Shown here: positions 1-8,238 of the stretch, one piece after another | How positions within the stretch are numbered: position 1 is the first letter of the stretch | Layout: each line of letters starts with the position of its first letter | Assembly: GCF_000739815.1 (NCBI RefSeq) | Contig: NZ_BBJJ01000008.1 | Coordinates: forward strand, 147,243 to 211,242 | Length of the DNA stretch: 64,000 bases | Direction of reading: 5' to 3' | From: Paraburkholderia mimosarum LMG 23256 = NBRC 106338 | GTDB lineage: Bacteria; Pseudomonadota; Gammaproteobacteria; Burkholderiales; Burkholderiaceae | Made by a program: the position numbers and the translations under genes | The notes under the pieces: model-generated | What the model was told of the DNA's origin: nothing | The model's input: only the letters and a program-made list of their open reading frames with translations | Databases searched by the model: none

Positions 1-1194
1 ATCGCGGCTACGCGCCCGGCCGACGTGGTGACGGTGTACGAGGCGCTCGGCACCTCGGGCAAGGCCGACGACGTGGGCGGCCTCGCGTACCTGAACGCCC
101 TCGCGCAGAACACGCCGAGCGCGGCGAACATCCGCCGCTATGCGGAAATCGTGCGCGACCGCGCGGTGCTGCGCCGCCTCGTCTCCGTCGCCGATGAAAT
201 CTCGGCCGACGCGTTCAACCCGCAGGGCAAGGAAGTGCGTCAGTTGCTCGACGAGGCGGAATCGAAGGTGTTCTCGATCGCCGAAGACGGCGCACGCGGC
301 ACCCAGGGCTTCCTCGAGATCGGGCCGCTGCTCACGCAGGTCGTGGAACGCATCGACACGCTTTATCACACGGCCAATCCCAGCGACGTGACGGGCACGC
401 CAACGGGCTTCATGGATCTCGACCGCATGACGTCGGGCATGCACGGCGGCGAACTGATCATCGTGGCGGGACGCCCGTCGATGGGTAAGACCGCGTTCTC
501 GATGAATATCGGCGAGTACGTGGCCGTGGAGTACGGCCTGCCCGTCGCGGTGTTCTCGATGGAAATGCCGGGCACGCAGCTGATCATGCGTATGCTCGGC
601 TCCGTGGGTCGTCTCGACCAGCACCGCATGCGCACCGGGCGCCTGACCGACGAGGACTGGCCGAAGCTCACGCACGCGGTGCAGAAAATGAGCGAGGCGC
701 AGATCTTCATCGACGAAACGGGCGGGCTGAACCCGATGGAACTGCGCTCGCGCGCGCGGCGCCTGTCGCGTCAATGCGGCAAACTCGGGCTCATCATCAT
801 CGACTATCTGCAGCTCATGAGCGGATCGTCGACGGGGGAGAACCGCGCCACCGAGATTTCAGAAATCTCGCGCTCGCTCAAGAGCCTGGCGAAGGAGCTG
901 GATGTGCCCGTGATCGCGCTGTCGCAGCTGAACCGCGGTCTCGAGCAGCGTCCGAACAAACGCCCCGTGATGTCGGACCTGCGCGAGTCAGGCGCTATCG
1001 AACAGGACGCGGACGTCATTCTGTTCATCTACCGCGACGAAGTCTACAACCCGGACAGCCCCGACAAGGGCACCGCGGAGATCATCATCGGCAAGCAGCG
1101 TAACGGCCCGATCGGTCCCGTTCGGCTCACGTTCCACGGTCAATACACGAAGTTCGATAATTTCGCGGGCGCGCAGACCTTCTACGGCGAGTGA
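1..1194 (+). CDS. dnaB: Replicative DNA helicase DnaB (5' end outside window)
   Basis: Ring helicase that unwinds the chromosome at replication forks. The reading frame is open from base 1, so the start codon and roughly the first 60-70 residues lie upstream. What remains holds the end of the N-terminal primase-interaction domain, the linker, and the RecA-like C-terminal ATPase. The Walker A motif GRPSMGKT is seen near base 470, the Walker B-like run LIIIDYLQLM near base 790, and a conserved DLRESGAIEQDAD stretch near base 975. It ends at TGA 1192-1194. No intein or frameshift is visible. It is followed by a 155-bp gap before the phosphate genes and looks transcriptionally separate from them. 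Identification is secure from motif content. Confidence 0.97.
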   Translation: MAATRPADVVTVYEALGTSGKADDVGGLAYLNALAQNTPSAANIRRYAEIVRDRAVLRRLVSVADEISADAFNPQGKEVRQLLDEAESKVFSIAEDGARGTQGFLEIGPLLTQVVERIDTLYHTANPSDVTGTPTGFMDLDRMTSGMHGGELIIVAGRPSMGKTAFSMNIGEYVAVEYGLPVAVFSMEMPGTQLIMRMLGSVGRLDQHRMRTGRLTDEDWPKLTHAVQKMSEAQIFIDETGGLNPMELRSRARRLSRQCGKLGLIIIDYLQLMSGSSTGENRATEISEISRSLKSLAKELDVPVIALSQLNRGLEQRPNKRPVMSDLRESGAIEQDADVILFIYRDEVYNPDSPDKGTAEIIIGKQRNGPIGPVRLTFHGQYTKFDNFAGAQTFYGE

Positions 1195-1288
1195 CTTGCA
1201 GGCGGCGGTTGCGCCATAGTGGCGCAAAAGCCGCTGTTGCGCCCGTCATTCAATGCGCCCGTTCTCTGCTGACGATACAATATTGCCG

Positions 1289-1321
1289 TTTTGTGACGGC
1301 TATTTTGCTGTTTTGTGACGG
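1289..1321. promoter_or_regulatory. Pho-box-like triple 11-bp repeat upstream of the phosphate transport genes
   Basis: Three consecutive 11-bp units lie here. The outer two are identical (TTTTGTGACGG at 1289-1299 and 1311-1321) and the middle one (1300-1310) is degenerate. On the minus strand this reads CCGTCAC-AAAA-CAGCAAA-ATAG-CCGTCAC, which has the 7-bp plus 4-bp layout of PhoB Pho boxes. It starts just after a TACAAT hexamer at 1276-1281 that could be a -10 element, so PhoB bound here could repress. Binding is inferred from pattern and context only. Confidence 0.5.
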
Positions 1322-1349
1322 CAATTCGAGACCAATTTCCGGGATACCA

Positions 1350-1976
1350 ATGTTCGGTCGCTTCATGCCCACCGAGGGCAAATTCTTCGAGATCTTCAAT
1401 GCGCACGCGAAGTGCATCGTTTCCGCGAGCCGCGAGCTCGAACTCCTGATCGATAACCTCGCGGATGCCGAGGTCCACAAGCAGAACGTGCAGGCGGCCG
1501 AAAAGCAGGCCGACAAGCTCACGCACGAGGCGATCGATCTCCTTCACAAGACGTTCATTACACCGCTCGACCGCGACGAGATCCACAAGCTGATCACGAC
1601 GATGGACGACTGCCTGGATCTGATGGAAGACGTCGCCACCGCGATTTCGCTCTACGACGTGCAGTCGGTGACCGCCGAGGCGAGCCAGCTCGCGCACGTG
1701 GTGGCGGCTTCGGCGCAGCGCGTGCAGCTTGCGGTGGGAATGCTCTCCGACATGAAACAGGCGCGCGAGATCCTGAAGGCCTGCGAGGACATCGACCGAC
1801 TCGAGTCCGACGCGGACCGCCTGCTGCGCGGGGCCATGTCGAAGCTCTTCCGCGAGGAAGACAACGTCAAGACGCTGATCAAGCTGAAAGCGATCTACGA
1901 GCTGCTCGAAACGATCACGGACAAGTGCGAGGATGTCGCGAACATCATCGAAGGCATCGTGCTGGAAAACGCCTGA
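1350..1976 (+). CDS. DUF47 / PhoU-like phosphate transport accessory protein
   Basis: A 208-residue, all-helical protein of the DUF47 (Pit accessory, PhoU-related) family, thought to modulate low-affinity phosphate uptake by its partner permease. The chosen ATG begins MFGRFMPTEGKFF, a typical start for the family; the open frame extends further upstream but runs through the Pho-box-like repeats, so the longer start is unlikely. Acidic, helix-rich stretches such as TTMDDCLDLMED (about residue 90) resemble the metal-cluster-binding acidic motifs of PhoU. The pit gene starts only 10 bp after the stop, so the two are almost certainly co-transcribed. No membrane segment is seen, so it should be cytoplasmic. 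Confidence 0.9.
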   Translation: MFGRFMPTEGKFFEIFNAHAKCIVSASRELELLIDNLADAEVHKQNVQAAEKQADKLTHEAIDLLHKTFITPLDRDEIHKLITTMDDCLDLMEDVATAISLYDVQSVTAEASQLAHVVAASAQRVQLAVGMLSDMKQAREILKACEDIDRLESDADRLLRGAMSKLFREEDNVKTLIKLKAIYELLETITDKCEDVANIIEGIVLENA

Positions 1977-1986
1977 GCGGACTGCG

Positions 1987-2997
1987 ATGCAATCGATACA
2001 ACTCGCCCTCTGGGCGGTCGCTACGCTGATCGCCATCGCCCTCGTTTTCGACTTCATGAACGGCTTTCACGATGCGGCGAATTCGATCGCCACGGTCGTG
2101 TCGACGGGGGTGCTCAAGCCGCAGCAGGCGGTTGCATTCGCCGCCATGTTCAACGTGATCGCCTATTTCGTGTTCCATCTGAAGGTCGCGCAGACGGTGG
2201 GCAAGGGCACCATCGACCCCGATATCGTCGACCACTACGTGGTGTTCGGCGCACTGATGGGCGCGATCGGCTGGAACGTGCTGACCTGGTACTACGGCAT
2301 TCCGTCGAGCTCGTCACATGCGCTGATCGGCGGCCTGGTGGGCGCGGCGCTCGCGAAGTCGGGCTGGGGCTCGCTCAATTTCGACGGCCTCATGAAGACC
2401 GTGGCGTTCATCTTCGTCTCGCCGCTGCTCGGCTTCGTGCTGGGATCATTCTTCATGCTCACGGTGTCGTGGCTCTATTTCCGCACGCCGCCCAGCAAGG
2501 TCGACCGCCGGTTCCGGCGTCTGCAGCTTGTGTCGGCGGGGCTCTATAGCCTCGGTCACGGCGGCAACGATGCGCAGAAGACCATCGGCATCATCTGGAT
2601 GCTGCTGATCGCAACGGGCTACTCGGCAATCGGCTCGGATGCGCCGCCCATCTGGGTGATTGGCGGCTGCTATCTGTCGATGGGTCTCGGCACGCTGTTT
2701 GGCGGCTGGCGCATCGTGCGAACGATGGGTCAGAAAATCACCAGGCTCAAGCCGGTCGGCGGCTTCTGTGCGGAGGCAGGCGGGGCGCTCACGCTCTTCA
2801 CGGCTTCATGGATGGGCATTCCCGTGTCGACCACGCACACGATCACGGGCGCCATCGTCGGAGTTGGCGCGACGCAGAAGCTCAGCGCCGTGCGCTGGGG
2901 CGTTGCCGGCAACATCGTCTGGGCGTGGGTGCTGACCATCCCGGCCTCGGCCACGCTGGCCGCGGCCGCCTGGTGGCTCGGTCACCGCTTCATGTAA
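1987..2997 (+). CDS. pit: Inorganic phosphate transporter, Pit family
   Basis: A 336-residue integral membrane symporter, expected to bring in phosphate (as metal-phosphate) with protons. The PiT signature GFHDAANSIATVV is near residue 25, and its inverted-repeat counterpart GHGGNDAQKTIGI is near residue 193, as expected for the duplicated PiT fold. Many hydrophobic helices are visible. The start ATG at 1987 is preferred over in-frame upstream codons because those overlap the DUF47 gene. It forms a two-gene operon with the DUF47 gene and ends at a GC-rich hairpin. Family assignment is secure; the transported species is inferred from the family. Confidence 0.95.
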   Translation: MQSIQLALWAVATLIAIALVFDFMNGFHDAANSIATVVSTGVLKPQQAVAFAAMFNVIAYFVFHLKVAQTVGKGTIDPDIVDHYVVFGALMGAIGWNVLTWYYGIPSSSSHALIGGLVGAALAKSGWGSLNFDGLMKTVAFIFVSPLLGFVLGSFFMLTVSWLYFRTPPSKVDRRFRRLQLVSAGLYSLGHGGNDAQKTIGIIWMLLIATGYSAIGSDAPPIWVIGGCYLSMGLGTLFGGWRIVRTMGQKITRLKPVGGFCAEAGGALTLFTASWMGIPVSTTHTITGAIVGVGATQKLSAVRWGVAGNIVWAWVLTIPASATLAAAAWWLGHRFM

Positions 2998-3002
2998 AAC
3001 CT

Positions 3003-3031
3003 GCGGCGCCTTCGGGCGCCGCGGTGCTTTT
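3003..3031 (+). terminator. Rho-independent terminator after pit
   Basis: An 8-bp perfect stem, GCGGCGCC/GGCGCCGC, with a TTCG tetraloop starts 5 bp after the pit stop codon. A short T run follows. It separates the plus-strand phosphate operon from the convergent SDR gene. Confidence 0.85.
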
Positions 3032-3058
3032 CGGGGCTTGCCTGCGCTGCCGCGCGCC

Positions 3059-3865
3059 TCAGATGAGCGGTGTGCTGGCGCCGTCCATGGGGATGAGGGC
3101 ACCGGTCACGTAGCTCGCGCGGCGGCTTGCGAGGAAAAGCGCGACATCGGCAATTTCCTCCGGTTTCGCGTAGCGCCCGAGCGGAATCTTCGCTTCGCCG
3201 CTTGCGAGTGCCTGGGCGGCGTCGACGCCTGCCCTCTGAGCTTCGAGCTGAACGGCTTCCTGCAGACGTTCCGTGAGCGTGGCGCCCGGGTTGATCGCGT
3301 TGATGCGGATACCGTAGCGCGCGTGGTAGTGAGCAAGACCAACCGTGGCGAGCATCAGGGCCGCGTTGGCCGCGCCGCCGGCGATATGGATGTCGCTCGC
3401 GAACTTGCCGCCCATGCCGATGATATTGACGATCGCGCCGGGCTCCATGCTCTCGCCTGCCTTGATCCGCTGCACCATGCGGCGCAGCACTTCCTGCTGC
3501 GGGTAGATATAAGGGAAATACTTCGCCTCCATCGTGGCCCTGAAAGCGTCGGCGTCGAGCGCTTCCGGGTCGTAGCGGCGTGCCGCGCCCGCGCTGTTGA
3601 TGAGGATATCGATGGGGCCGACCGCCGTAGAGACTTCCTCGACCACGTCGGCGGCGCTGTGCGCTTCGTGCAGGTCCGCACGCGTGAGATGCACGTGCAG
3701 GCCTTCGCTCGTCAGTTGCTCGCGGGCGCGCGCGAGATTAGCCGGGTCGCGCGAGACGATCGCCACGCGCGCGCCTTCCTTCGCAAACGCGCGCGCGCAG
3801 GCGAGGCCAATGCCTTTGCTGCCGCCCGTTACGAGCACCACCTTCTTGCTGAGTCCGAGATCCAT
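3059..3865 (-). CDS. SDR family NAD(P)-dependent oxidoreductase
   Basis: A 268-residue classical short-chain dehydrogenase/reductase with a Rossmann fold. The cofactor motif TGGSKGIG is near residue 13 and the structural motif NSAG near residue 88. The region that normally carries YxxxK is atypical: I read GGAANAALMLATVGLAHYHARYGIRINAINPG and do not find a clean YxxxK, so the catalytic tetrad may be altered. The GIRINAINPG and VTGALIPMDG segments are typical of the family. The start at MDLGLSKK is chosen over a longer frame because an AGG lies 6-8 bases upstream. It is convergent with pit and downstream of the NlpC/P60 gene. The substrate cannot be deduced. Confidence 0.85.
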   Translation of the reverse strand: MDLGLSKKVVLVTGGSKGIGLACARAFAKEGARVAIVSRDPANLARAREQLTSEGLHVHLTRADLHEAHSAADVVEEVSTAVGPIDILINSAGAARRYDPEALDADAFRATMEAKYFPYIYPQQEVLRRMVQRIKAGESMEPGAIVNIIGMGGKFASDIHIAGGAANAALMLATVGLAHYHARYGIRINAINPGATLTERLQEAVQLEAQRAGVDAAQALASGEAKIPLGRYAKPEEIADVALFLASRRASYVTGALIPMDGASTPLI

Positions 3866-3992
3866 CGTCGCCTCGCTGCGCGAAAGTATCGAAAACGGTA
3901 CCAAAACGATAGCAGACGCGACCGGCGCCGCAAACCCGCCTCGCCGTTCGGCCAGGGGCGAGATTGCGCCCTCCCGCGCCGCGGTCGGCGTT

Positions 3993-5156
3993 TCAGTCGC
4001 CGCCGTTGGCGAAGCGCGCGATCGGGTCGTCGCTGGACTGGGTCGGGGCGGGGGAGACTGCGCCAGCCGTCGAGGCGCGCATGATCTGCGCGCTGCCTAC
4101 GGGCAGTGAGGACGCCTGGATCGGCGTCGAACCCGCGAGGCCTGCCTGGCGCGCCGCTGCTGCGGCGTTGGGCGGCGGGGGCTCGAAGGCATCGGCTGCG
4201 GCCTCGATGGGGTCGCGCTCAGCGCTGACGGCGGCACCTACCGTAGCGCCGGCGGCGAGGCTGGTGACGGGGCGCGCGGCATAGACAGGCGCCTCATTGA
4301 CGGGCGCAACGGCGCCCGCTTCTCGCGCCTGCGCTTGTGCGCTGCCGAGCGAGGCTGGCGGCGGCTCGAACGCGTCGGCGGATGCGTCGGCAGCCGTCGA
4401 AGCAACCGGCACAGCAACCGGCACAGCAGGCGGCACAGCAGCATAAGGCGAGGGCGGCGCCGCCGCCGCGGCGCGGTTCCGGCTGCCGCCAGGCGCGCGT
4501 GCGGGCTCGGGCGCCGGCGCAGGCGATGCGCTCGCCATCGCGGAAGCTCCTCGCGCATTGCTCGAACCGGCGGCGCTTTCGGCAGGCGCAGACGCTTGCA
4601 GGGTCGGCGCATCGAAAGGCGTGCGCCTGGGCGGCGCCATGCGGCGGATGCCGTCGAAGCGCTTGGCCCAGTAAGGATTGGTCAGATAGTCGAGGCGCAC
4701 CGTGCCGCCGGTCGAGGGCGCGTTGACGAACCGCAGCTTGCCGACGTAAATCCCGACATGCGAATGGGGCCGACCCGTCGTATTGAAAAAGACGAGGTCG
4801 CCTGGCGCGATCTCCCCGGGTTCGATCGTTTCGCCGCGTGTGCTCATCTCGATGGTGGTGCGCGGCAAATCGACGGAGGCCGAGCGCACGAGCACGTATT
4901 TCACGAGGCCGCTGCAATCGAAGCCGCTGTCGGGCGTATTGCCGCCCCATCGATACGGAATGCCGACGAGAGCCATCGCCTGGATCGAGATTTCCTCGCG
5001 GCCTATGCTGTGATCGACAAAATCCGGCAACTCCGGGGGGCGCGTGCGCCACGCGTTTTCGCTCGAGGACGATGCTCCGCGCGACACCTTTTGCGGCGCG
5101 CTCGAACACGCGGCAAGCAACACGGCGATCAGAAGCGGGAGCCAGAGTCGGCGCAT
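3993..5156 (-). CDS. NlpC/P60 (C40) lipoprotein with long low-complexity tail
   Basis: A 387-residue probable outer-membrane lipoprotein. A signal peptide ends in the lipobox LAAC with lipidated Cys17. An NlpC/P60 cysteine peptidase domain spans about residues 52-175, with the nucleophile in GFDCSGLV (Cys81) and the catalytic His in HSHVGIYV (His133). The usual third polar residue appears to be Asn145 (FVNAPSTG) rather than His. Such enzymes cut stem peptides of peptidoglycan (Spr/MepS-like). Residues from about 190 to the end are Ala/Pro-rich, with repeats of a DAFEPPP motif and a short tandem DNA repeat near 4405-4445. The tail is unusual for the family, whose members are often under 200 residues, and is probably disordered. 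Confidence 0.88.
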   Translation of the reverse strand: MRRLWLPLLIAVLLAACSSAPQKVSRGASSSSENAWRTRPPELPDFVDHSIGREEISIQAMALVGIPYRWGGNTPDSGFDCSGLVKYVLVRSASVDLPRTTIEMSTRGETIEPGEIAPGDLVFFNTTGRPHSHVGIYVGKLRFVNAPSTGGTVRLDYLTNPYWAKRFDGIRRMAPPRRTPFDAPTLQASAPAESAAGSSNARGASAMASASPAPAPEPARAPGGSRNRAAAAAPPSPYAAVPPAVPVAVPVASTAADASADAFEPPPASLGSAQAQAREAGAVAPVNEAPVYAARPVTSLAAGATVGAAVSAERDPIEAAADAFEPPPPNAAAAARQAGLAGSTPIQASSLPVGSAQIMRASTAGAVSPAPTQSSDDPIARFANGGD

Positions 5157-5304
5157 GAAGCGGGCGAGGCGCGTGCGACGCAGGCGCCATCGGAATAACG
5201 GTCGGTCATGGGCGGATAGTAGCCGGTCCGTCAGTGCTTTCGCAAGAATTCTTCATAACTTACTTGAAGTTCGTGCGCCAACTGTTGCTCGGGGAACGCG
5301 CCCA

Positions 5305-5342
5305 AGAAAAAAGGACCGTATCGGGTTACCCCGCTACGGTCC
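5305..5342 (-). terminator. Rho-independent terminator after the PhoH gene
   Basis: Read on the minus strand, an 8-bp stem (GGACCGTA/TACGGTCC, arms at 5335-5342 and 5313-5320) with a 14-base loop is followed by eight T residues. It lies 46 bp past the stop of the phoH-like gene. Confidence 0.88.
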
Positions 5343-5387
5343 TCACTTGCGCGTGAACGCCCGGTAAAAGGGCGTCCGGCGAACGGC

Positions 5388-7220
5388 TTACAGAATGTCC
5401 GACGCGTAATCGGCAAGCCGCGAACGCTCACCGCGGGCGAGTGTCACGTGGCCGCTATGCGCCCAGCCCTTGAAACGGTCCACCACATAGGTGAGGCCCG
5501 AGCTGCCTTCCGTCAGATACGGCGTGTCGATCTGGGCGATGTTGCCAAGACACACGATCTTCGTGCCCGGACCCGCACGGGTGACGAGCGTCTTCATCTG
5601 CTTGGGCGTGAGATTCTGCGCCTCGTCGATGATCAGATACTTGTCCACGAACGTGCGCCCGCGCATGAAGTTCATGCTCTTGACCTTCAGACGCGAACGG
5701 ATCAGTTCCTGGGTCGCGGCGCGGCCCCATTCGCCGGCGGCGTCGTCGGTCTTCTGGAGCACTTCGAGGTTATCGTCGAAGGCGCCCATCCACGGTTGCA
5801 TCTTTTCTTCTTCGGTGCCCGGCAGGAAGCCGATGTCCTCGCCTACCGGCACCGTCGCGCGCGTCACGATGATCTCGTTGTAACGCTTCTCGTCGAGCAC
5901 CTGCGCGAGGCCCGCCGCGAGCGCGACGAGCGTCTTGCCCGTGCCGGCCTGGCCGAGCAGGGTGACGAAGTCGATTTCCGGGTTCATCAGCAGGTTCAGC
6001 GCGAAGTTCTGCTCGCGGTTGCGCGCCGTGATGCCCCACACGTTGTTCTTGTGGTGGCCGTAGTCGCGCAGCGTTTGCAGCAGCGCCGTCTTGCCGTTGA
6101 GCTCGCGCACGATCGCATGAAACGCGGGCTCGCCGTTCTGCGGCTCCAGATAGACGAACTCGTTCACGAGCATCGAGAGGCATTCGGGACCCGTCACGCG
6201 GTAATACGTCGTGCCGGTCTTGGTCTCCTGCCAGGACTCCATGCCCTTGGCGTGCTTCGTCCAGAAGTCCTGCGGCAGCGCGCGCACGCCCGAGTAGAGC
6301 AGATCCTTGTCTTCGAGAACCTGGTCGTTGAAGTAGTCTTCCGCGGGCAGGCCCAGCGCATGGGCCTTGATGCGCATGTTGATGTCTTTCGACACCAGCA
6401 CGACGAGGCGGTCTGGGCGGTCGCGCTGCAGCGCGCGCACGACGCCGAGGATCTGGTTGTCGGCCTTGCCTTGGGGCAGGCCATCGACCGGATCGATGTG
6501 TGTGAGCGTGGTCTGGAAGTACAGGCGTCCGAGCGCCTCGCGGCTGCCGAGGCGGCCGAGCGAAATGCCTTCGGAGATGGGGCCGGCATTGGCGACCAGC
6601 TGGTCGAGCGTGCGGCTCACCTGGCGCGCGTTGCGCGCGACTTCCGACATGCCCTTCTTGTGGTTGTCGAGTTCTTCCAACGTCATCATCGGCAGATAGA
6701 CGTCGTGTTCCTCGAAGCGGAAAAGGCAGGTCGGGTCGTGCATGAGCACGTTCGTGTCGAGCACGAAAAGCTTCTGGACTTCCGTGCTCTCTTCCGGATG
6801 CACGCGCTTTTTCGTGCCGGGACGCGTGGCCGGTGCAGCAGCGCCGCCGGACGCTTTGGTCGAGACGGGTTTGCCGCCGCGTGCAACCGGTGCCTCGTCG
6901 CCGCCGGTGCGCGCTTCGAGCGGCTGCAACAGCACAGGCGTGGCCTGTTTGCGTTTGTTGCGTGCGGGCGCCGGGGCGACGGGCTCGAGCGCGGCCAGTT
7001 CGGCACTCGCGCTCGAGAGCGGGACCGTGCGCAACGTGGTCGCGGCGTTGGCCGCCGGCGTCATCGGCTCGGCGACGCTGGCCGGGCCGTATTCGCCAAC
7101 GTCGGCAGCGTCGTTCTCGCTCGCGGCTTTGCGTGTGCTCCGCGTCGTGCGGGCGCGCGCCTTGCATTCTTCGGGCGGCAGCAGGTTGCCGAGCTTGCTG
7201 GGGGGAGTAGGCAAAGGCAT
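5388..7220 (-). CDS. PhoH family protein: PIN nuclease domain fused to PhoH ATPase
   Basis: A 610-residue protein. An Ala-rich, probably disordered N-terminus (about residues 1-140) leads into a PIN domain with the acidic motif FVLDTNVLMHDP near residue 153. The PhoH ATPase follows, with Walker A GQAGTGKT near residue 425 and Walker B-like LIIDEAQNLTPKQMKT near residue 530. The PIN-PhoH layout (YlaK/PhoH2 type) is linked to RNA cleavage and helicase activity. The ATG has a GGGA ribosome-binding site 7-10 bases upstream. Despite the name, a phosphate link is not shown here. It lies downstream of bcp with a terminator in between and is closed by its own terminator. The cellular RNA targets are unknown. 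Confidence 0.93.
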   Translation of the reverse strand: MPLPTPPSKLGNLLPPEECKARARTTRSTRKAASENDAADVGEYGPASVAEPMTPAANAATTLRTVPLSSASAELAALEPVAPAPARNKRKQATPVLLQPLEARTGGDEAPVARGGKPVSTKASGGAAAPATRPGTKKRVHPEESTEVQKLFVLDTNVLMHDPTCLFRFEEHDVYLPMMTLEELDNHKKGMSEVARNARQVSRTLDQLVANAGPISEGISLGRLGSREALGRLYFQTTLTHIDPVDGLPQGKADNQILGVVRALQRDRPDRLVVLVSKDINMRIKAHALGLPAEDYFNDQVLEDKDLLYSGVRALPQDFWTKHAKGMESWQETKTGTTYYRVTGPECLSMLVNEFVYLEPQNGEPAFHAIVRELNGKTALLQTLRDYGHHKNNVWGITARNREQNFALNLLMNPEIDFVTLLGQAGTGKTLVALAAGLAQVLDEKRYNEIIVTRATVPVGEDIGFLPGTEEEKMQPWMGAFDDNLEVLQKTDDAAGEWGRAATQELIRSRLKVKSMNFMRGRTFVDKYLIIDEAQNLTPKQMKTLVTRAGPGTKIVCLGNIAQIDTPYLTEGSSGLTYVVDRFKGWAHSGHVTLARGERSRLADYASDIL

Positions 7221-7454
7221 GGTGTCCCTCGAAAAAATCGGGTCGAGTGGTCGCGGGGTTACCCAGTAAGGCGCGCTTTCGGGCGGTGCGTGCGGATGCC
7301 GGGTAGGCGCCCGCCGTTACTGCGCAAGGTGCGCGCTCAGGTCAGAAAATGCCGGTTCGCCTGGTTTTCGATCAGCTCCTTGACGTTTGCGCATGCCGGG
7401 TCGCAAAGCCGGCATGGACGGAAAGAAAAGCGGTAGGGAACAGCGTAGGACAAA

Positions 7455-7493
7455 CAAAAAAGCCGCCGCCCCGGATGACGAGGCAAGCGGCTT
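7455..7493 (-). terminator. Terminator hairpin downstream of bcp / candidate small RNA
   Basis: On the minus strand an AGCCGC...GCGGCT stem with an imperfect inner extension is followed by a run of seven T residues. It lies about 130 bp beyond the bcp stop codon, which leaves an unusually long structured 3' region. Confidence 0.75.
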
Positions 7494-7606
7494 CACTTCG
7501 GTGTTGACCCGTTGCCTCCGATGCGCATTTCCGGTCATCCCATGACCGGCAGCGACACCGACGCAACGCGACGTAAAAAGGGTTGGACAGGCACTCATTG
7601 CAGCCC
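7462..7606 (-). ncRNA. Candidate small RNA or structured 3' UTR after bcp
   Basis: The 400-bp gap between bcp and the phoH-like gene has no convincing coding frame. On the minus strand a TATATT hexamer (7607-7612) lies just past the bcp stop, with a weak -35-like CTGTAC about 18 bp further upstream inside bcp. Downstream come a perfect 8-bp hairpin with a 3-base loop (7531-7549, CCGGTCAT/ATGACCGG) and a T-tailed terminator. Promoter, structure and terminator together suggest a transcript of about 140 nt, either an independent sRNA or a processed bcp 3' UTR. I do not recognise a known RNA family. Confidence 0.35.
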
Positions 7607-7619
7607 AATATAACGCTCC

Positions 7620-8090
7620 TCAAAGCGCTTGTACAGCCTCCAGAATTTCCTCGACATGGCCCGGCACCTTGATTCCGCGCCACTCCTGGCGCAGTACCCC
7701 GTCGGCGTCGATGAGGAAGGTCGAGCGTTCGATACCTCGAACCTGTTTGCCATACATTTTCTTCAATTTGATGACGTCGAAGAGCGTGCAGAGCGCTTCG
7801 TCGGCATCCGATACCAAGGTAAACGGCAGTTCGAGCTTGGCCTTGAAGTTATCGTGCGAGCGCACGCTGTCACGCGACACGCCCACGATCTGCGCGCCGG
7901 CCTTCCTGAACTTCGGAGAGAGGTCGCGGAACTGCAGACCTTCGGTCGTGCAGCCCGGCGTGTTGTCTTTCGGATAGAAGTACAGCACCACCTTGCTGCC
8001 CCTCAGGCTCGAGAGCGTGAAGTCGCCGCCGGTGGCGGGCGCGGTGAAGTCGGGAACGGGTTGGTCGACTGCGATGGTCACGTCAGGCAC
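7620..8090 (-). CDS. bcp: Thioredoxin-dependent peroxiredoxin (Bcp/PrxQ-like)
   Basis: A 156-residue AhpC/TSA-fold peroxidase that reduces H2O2 and organic peroxides using thioredoxin. The peroxidatic cysteine is Cys47 in YPKDNTPGCTTEG. The resolving cysteine that E. coli Bcp has five residues later is absent here (Phe/Gln region); the only other cysteine is Cys101 (EALCTLF). The enzyme may therefore be 1-Cys, or may use Cys101. The length is normal for the family. The start is MPDVTIAVDQPVPDF, preceded by an AGGGAG ribosome-binding site. It lies downstream of the arn operon on the same strand but 149 bp away, so it probably has its own promoter. Confidence 0.95.
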   Translation of the reverse strand: MPDVTIAVDQPVPDFTAPATGGDFTLSSLRGSKVVLYFYPKDNTPGCTTEGLQFRDLSPKFRKAGAQIVGVSRDSVRSHDNFKAKLELPFTLVSDADEALCTLFDVIKLKKMYGKQVRGIERSTFLIDADGVLRQEWRGIKVPGHVEEILEAVQAL

Positions 8091-8238
8091 GTGGCTCTCC
8101 CTTTGTTATTGGCGCGCGCTGCCGCAGCGCCTTCAGGCTGGACGCGCTGCGGTGCCGGTTCGCCGGAACGGCGTGCCGCCCGCGGTGCGGGGCGTTACAC
8201 GGGCACGGATCCTGGCGGGCGCCCCGCGGGCGGCGGAT

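Noticed and set aside
5448..7436. A 662-codon open frame antisense to the phoH-like gene
   Set aside because: Composition typical of antisense GC-rich frames, no recognisable domain, and it crosses the phoH promoter.
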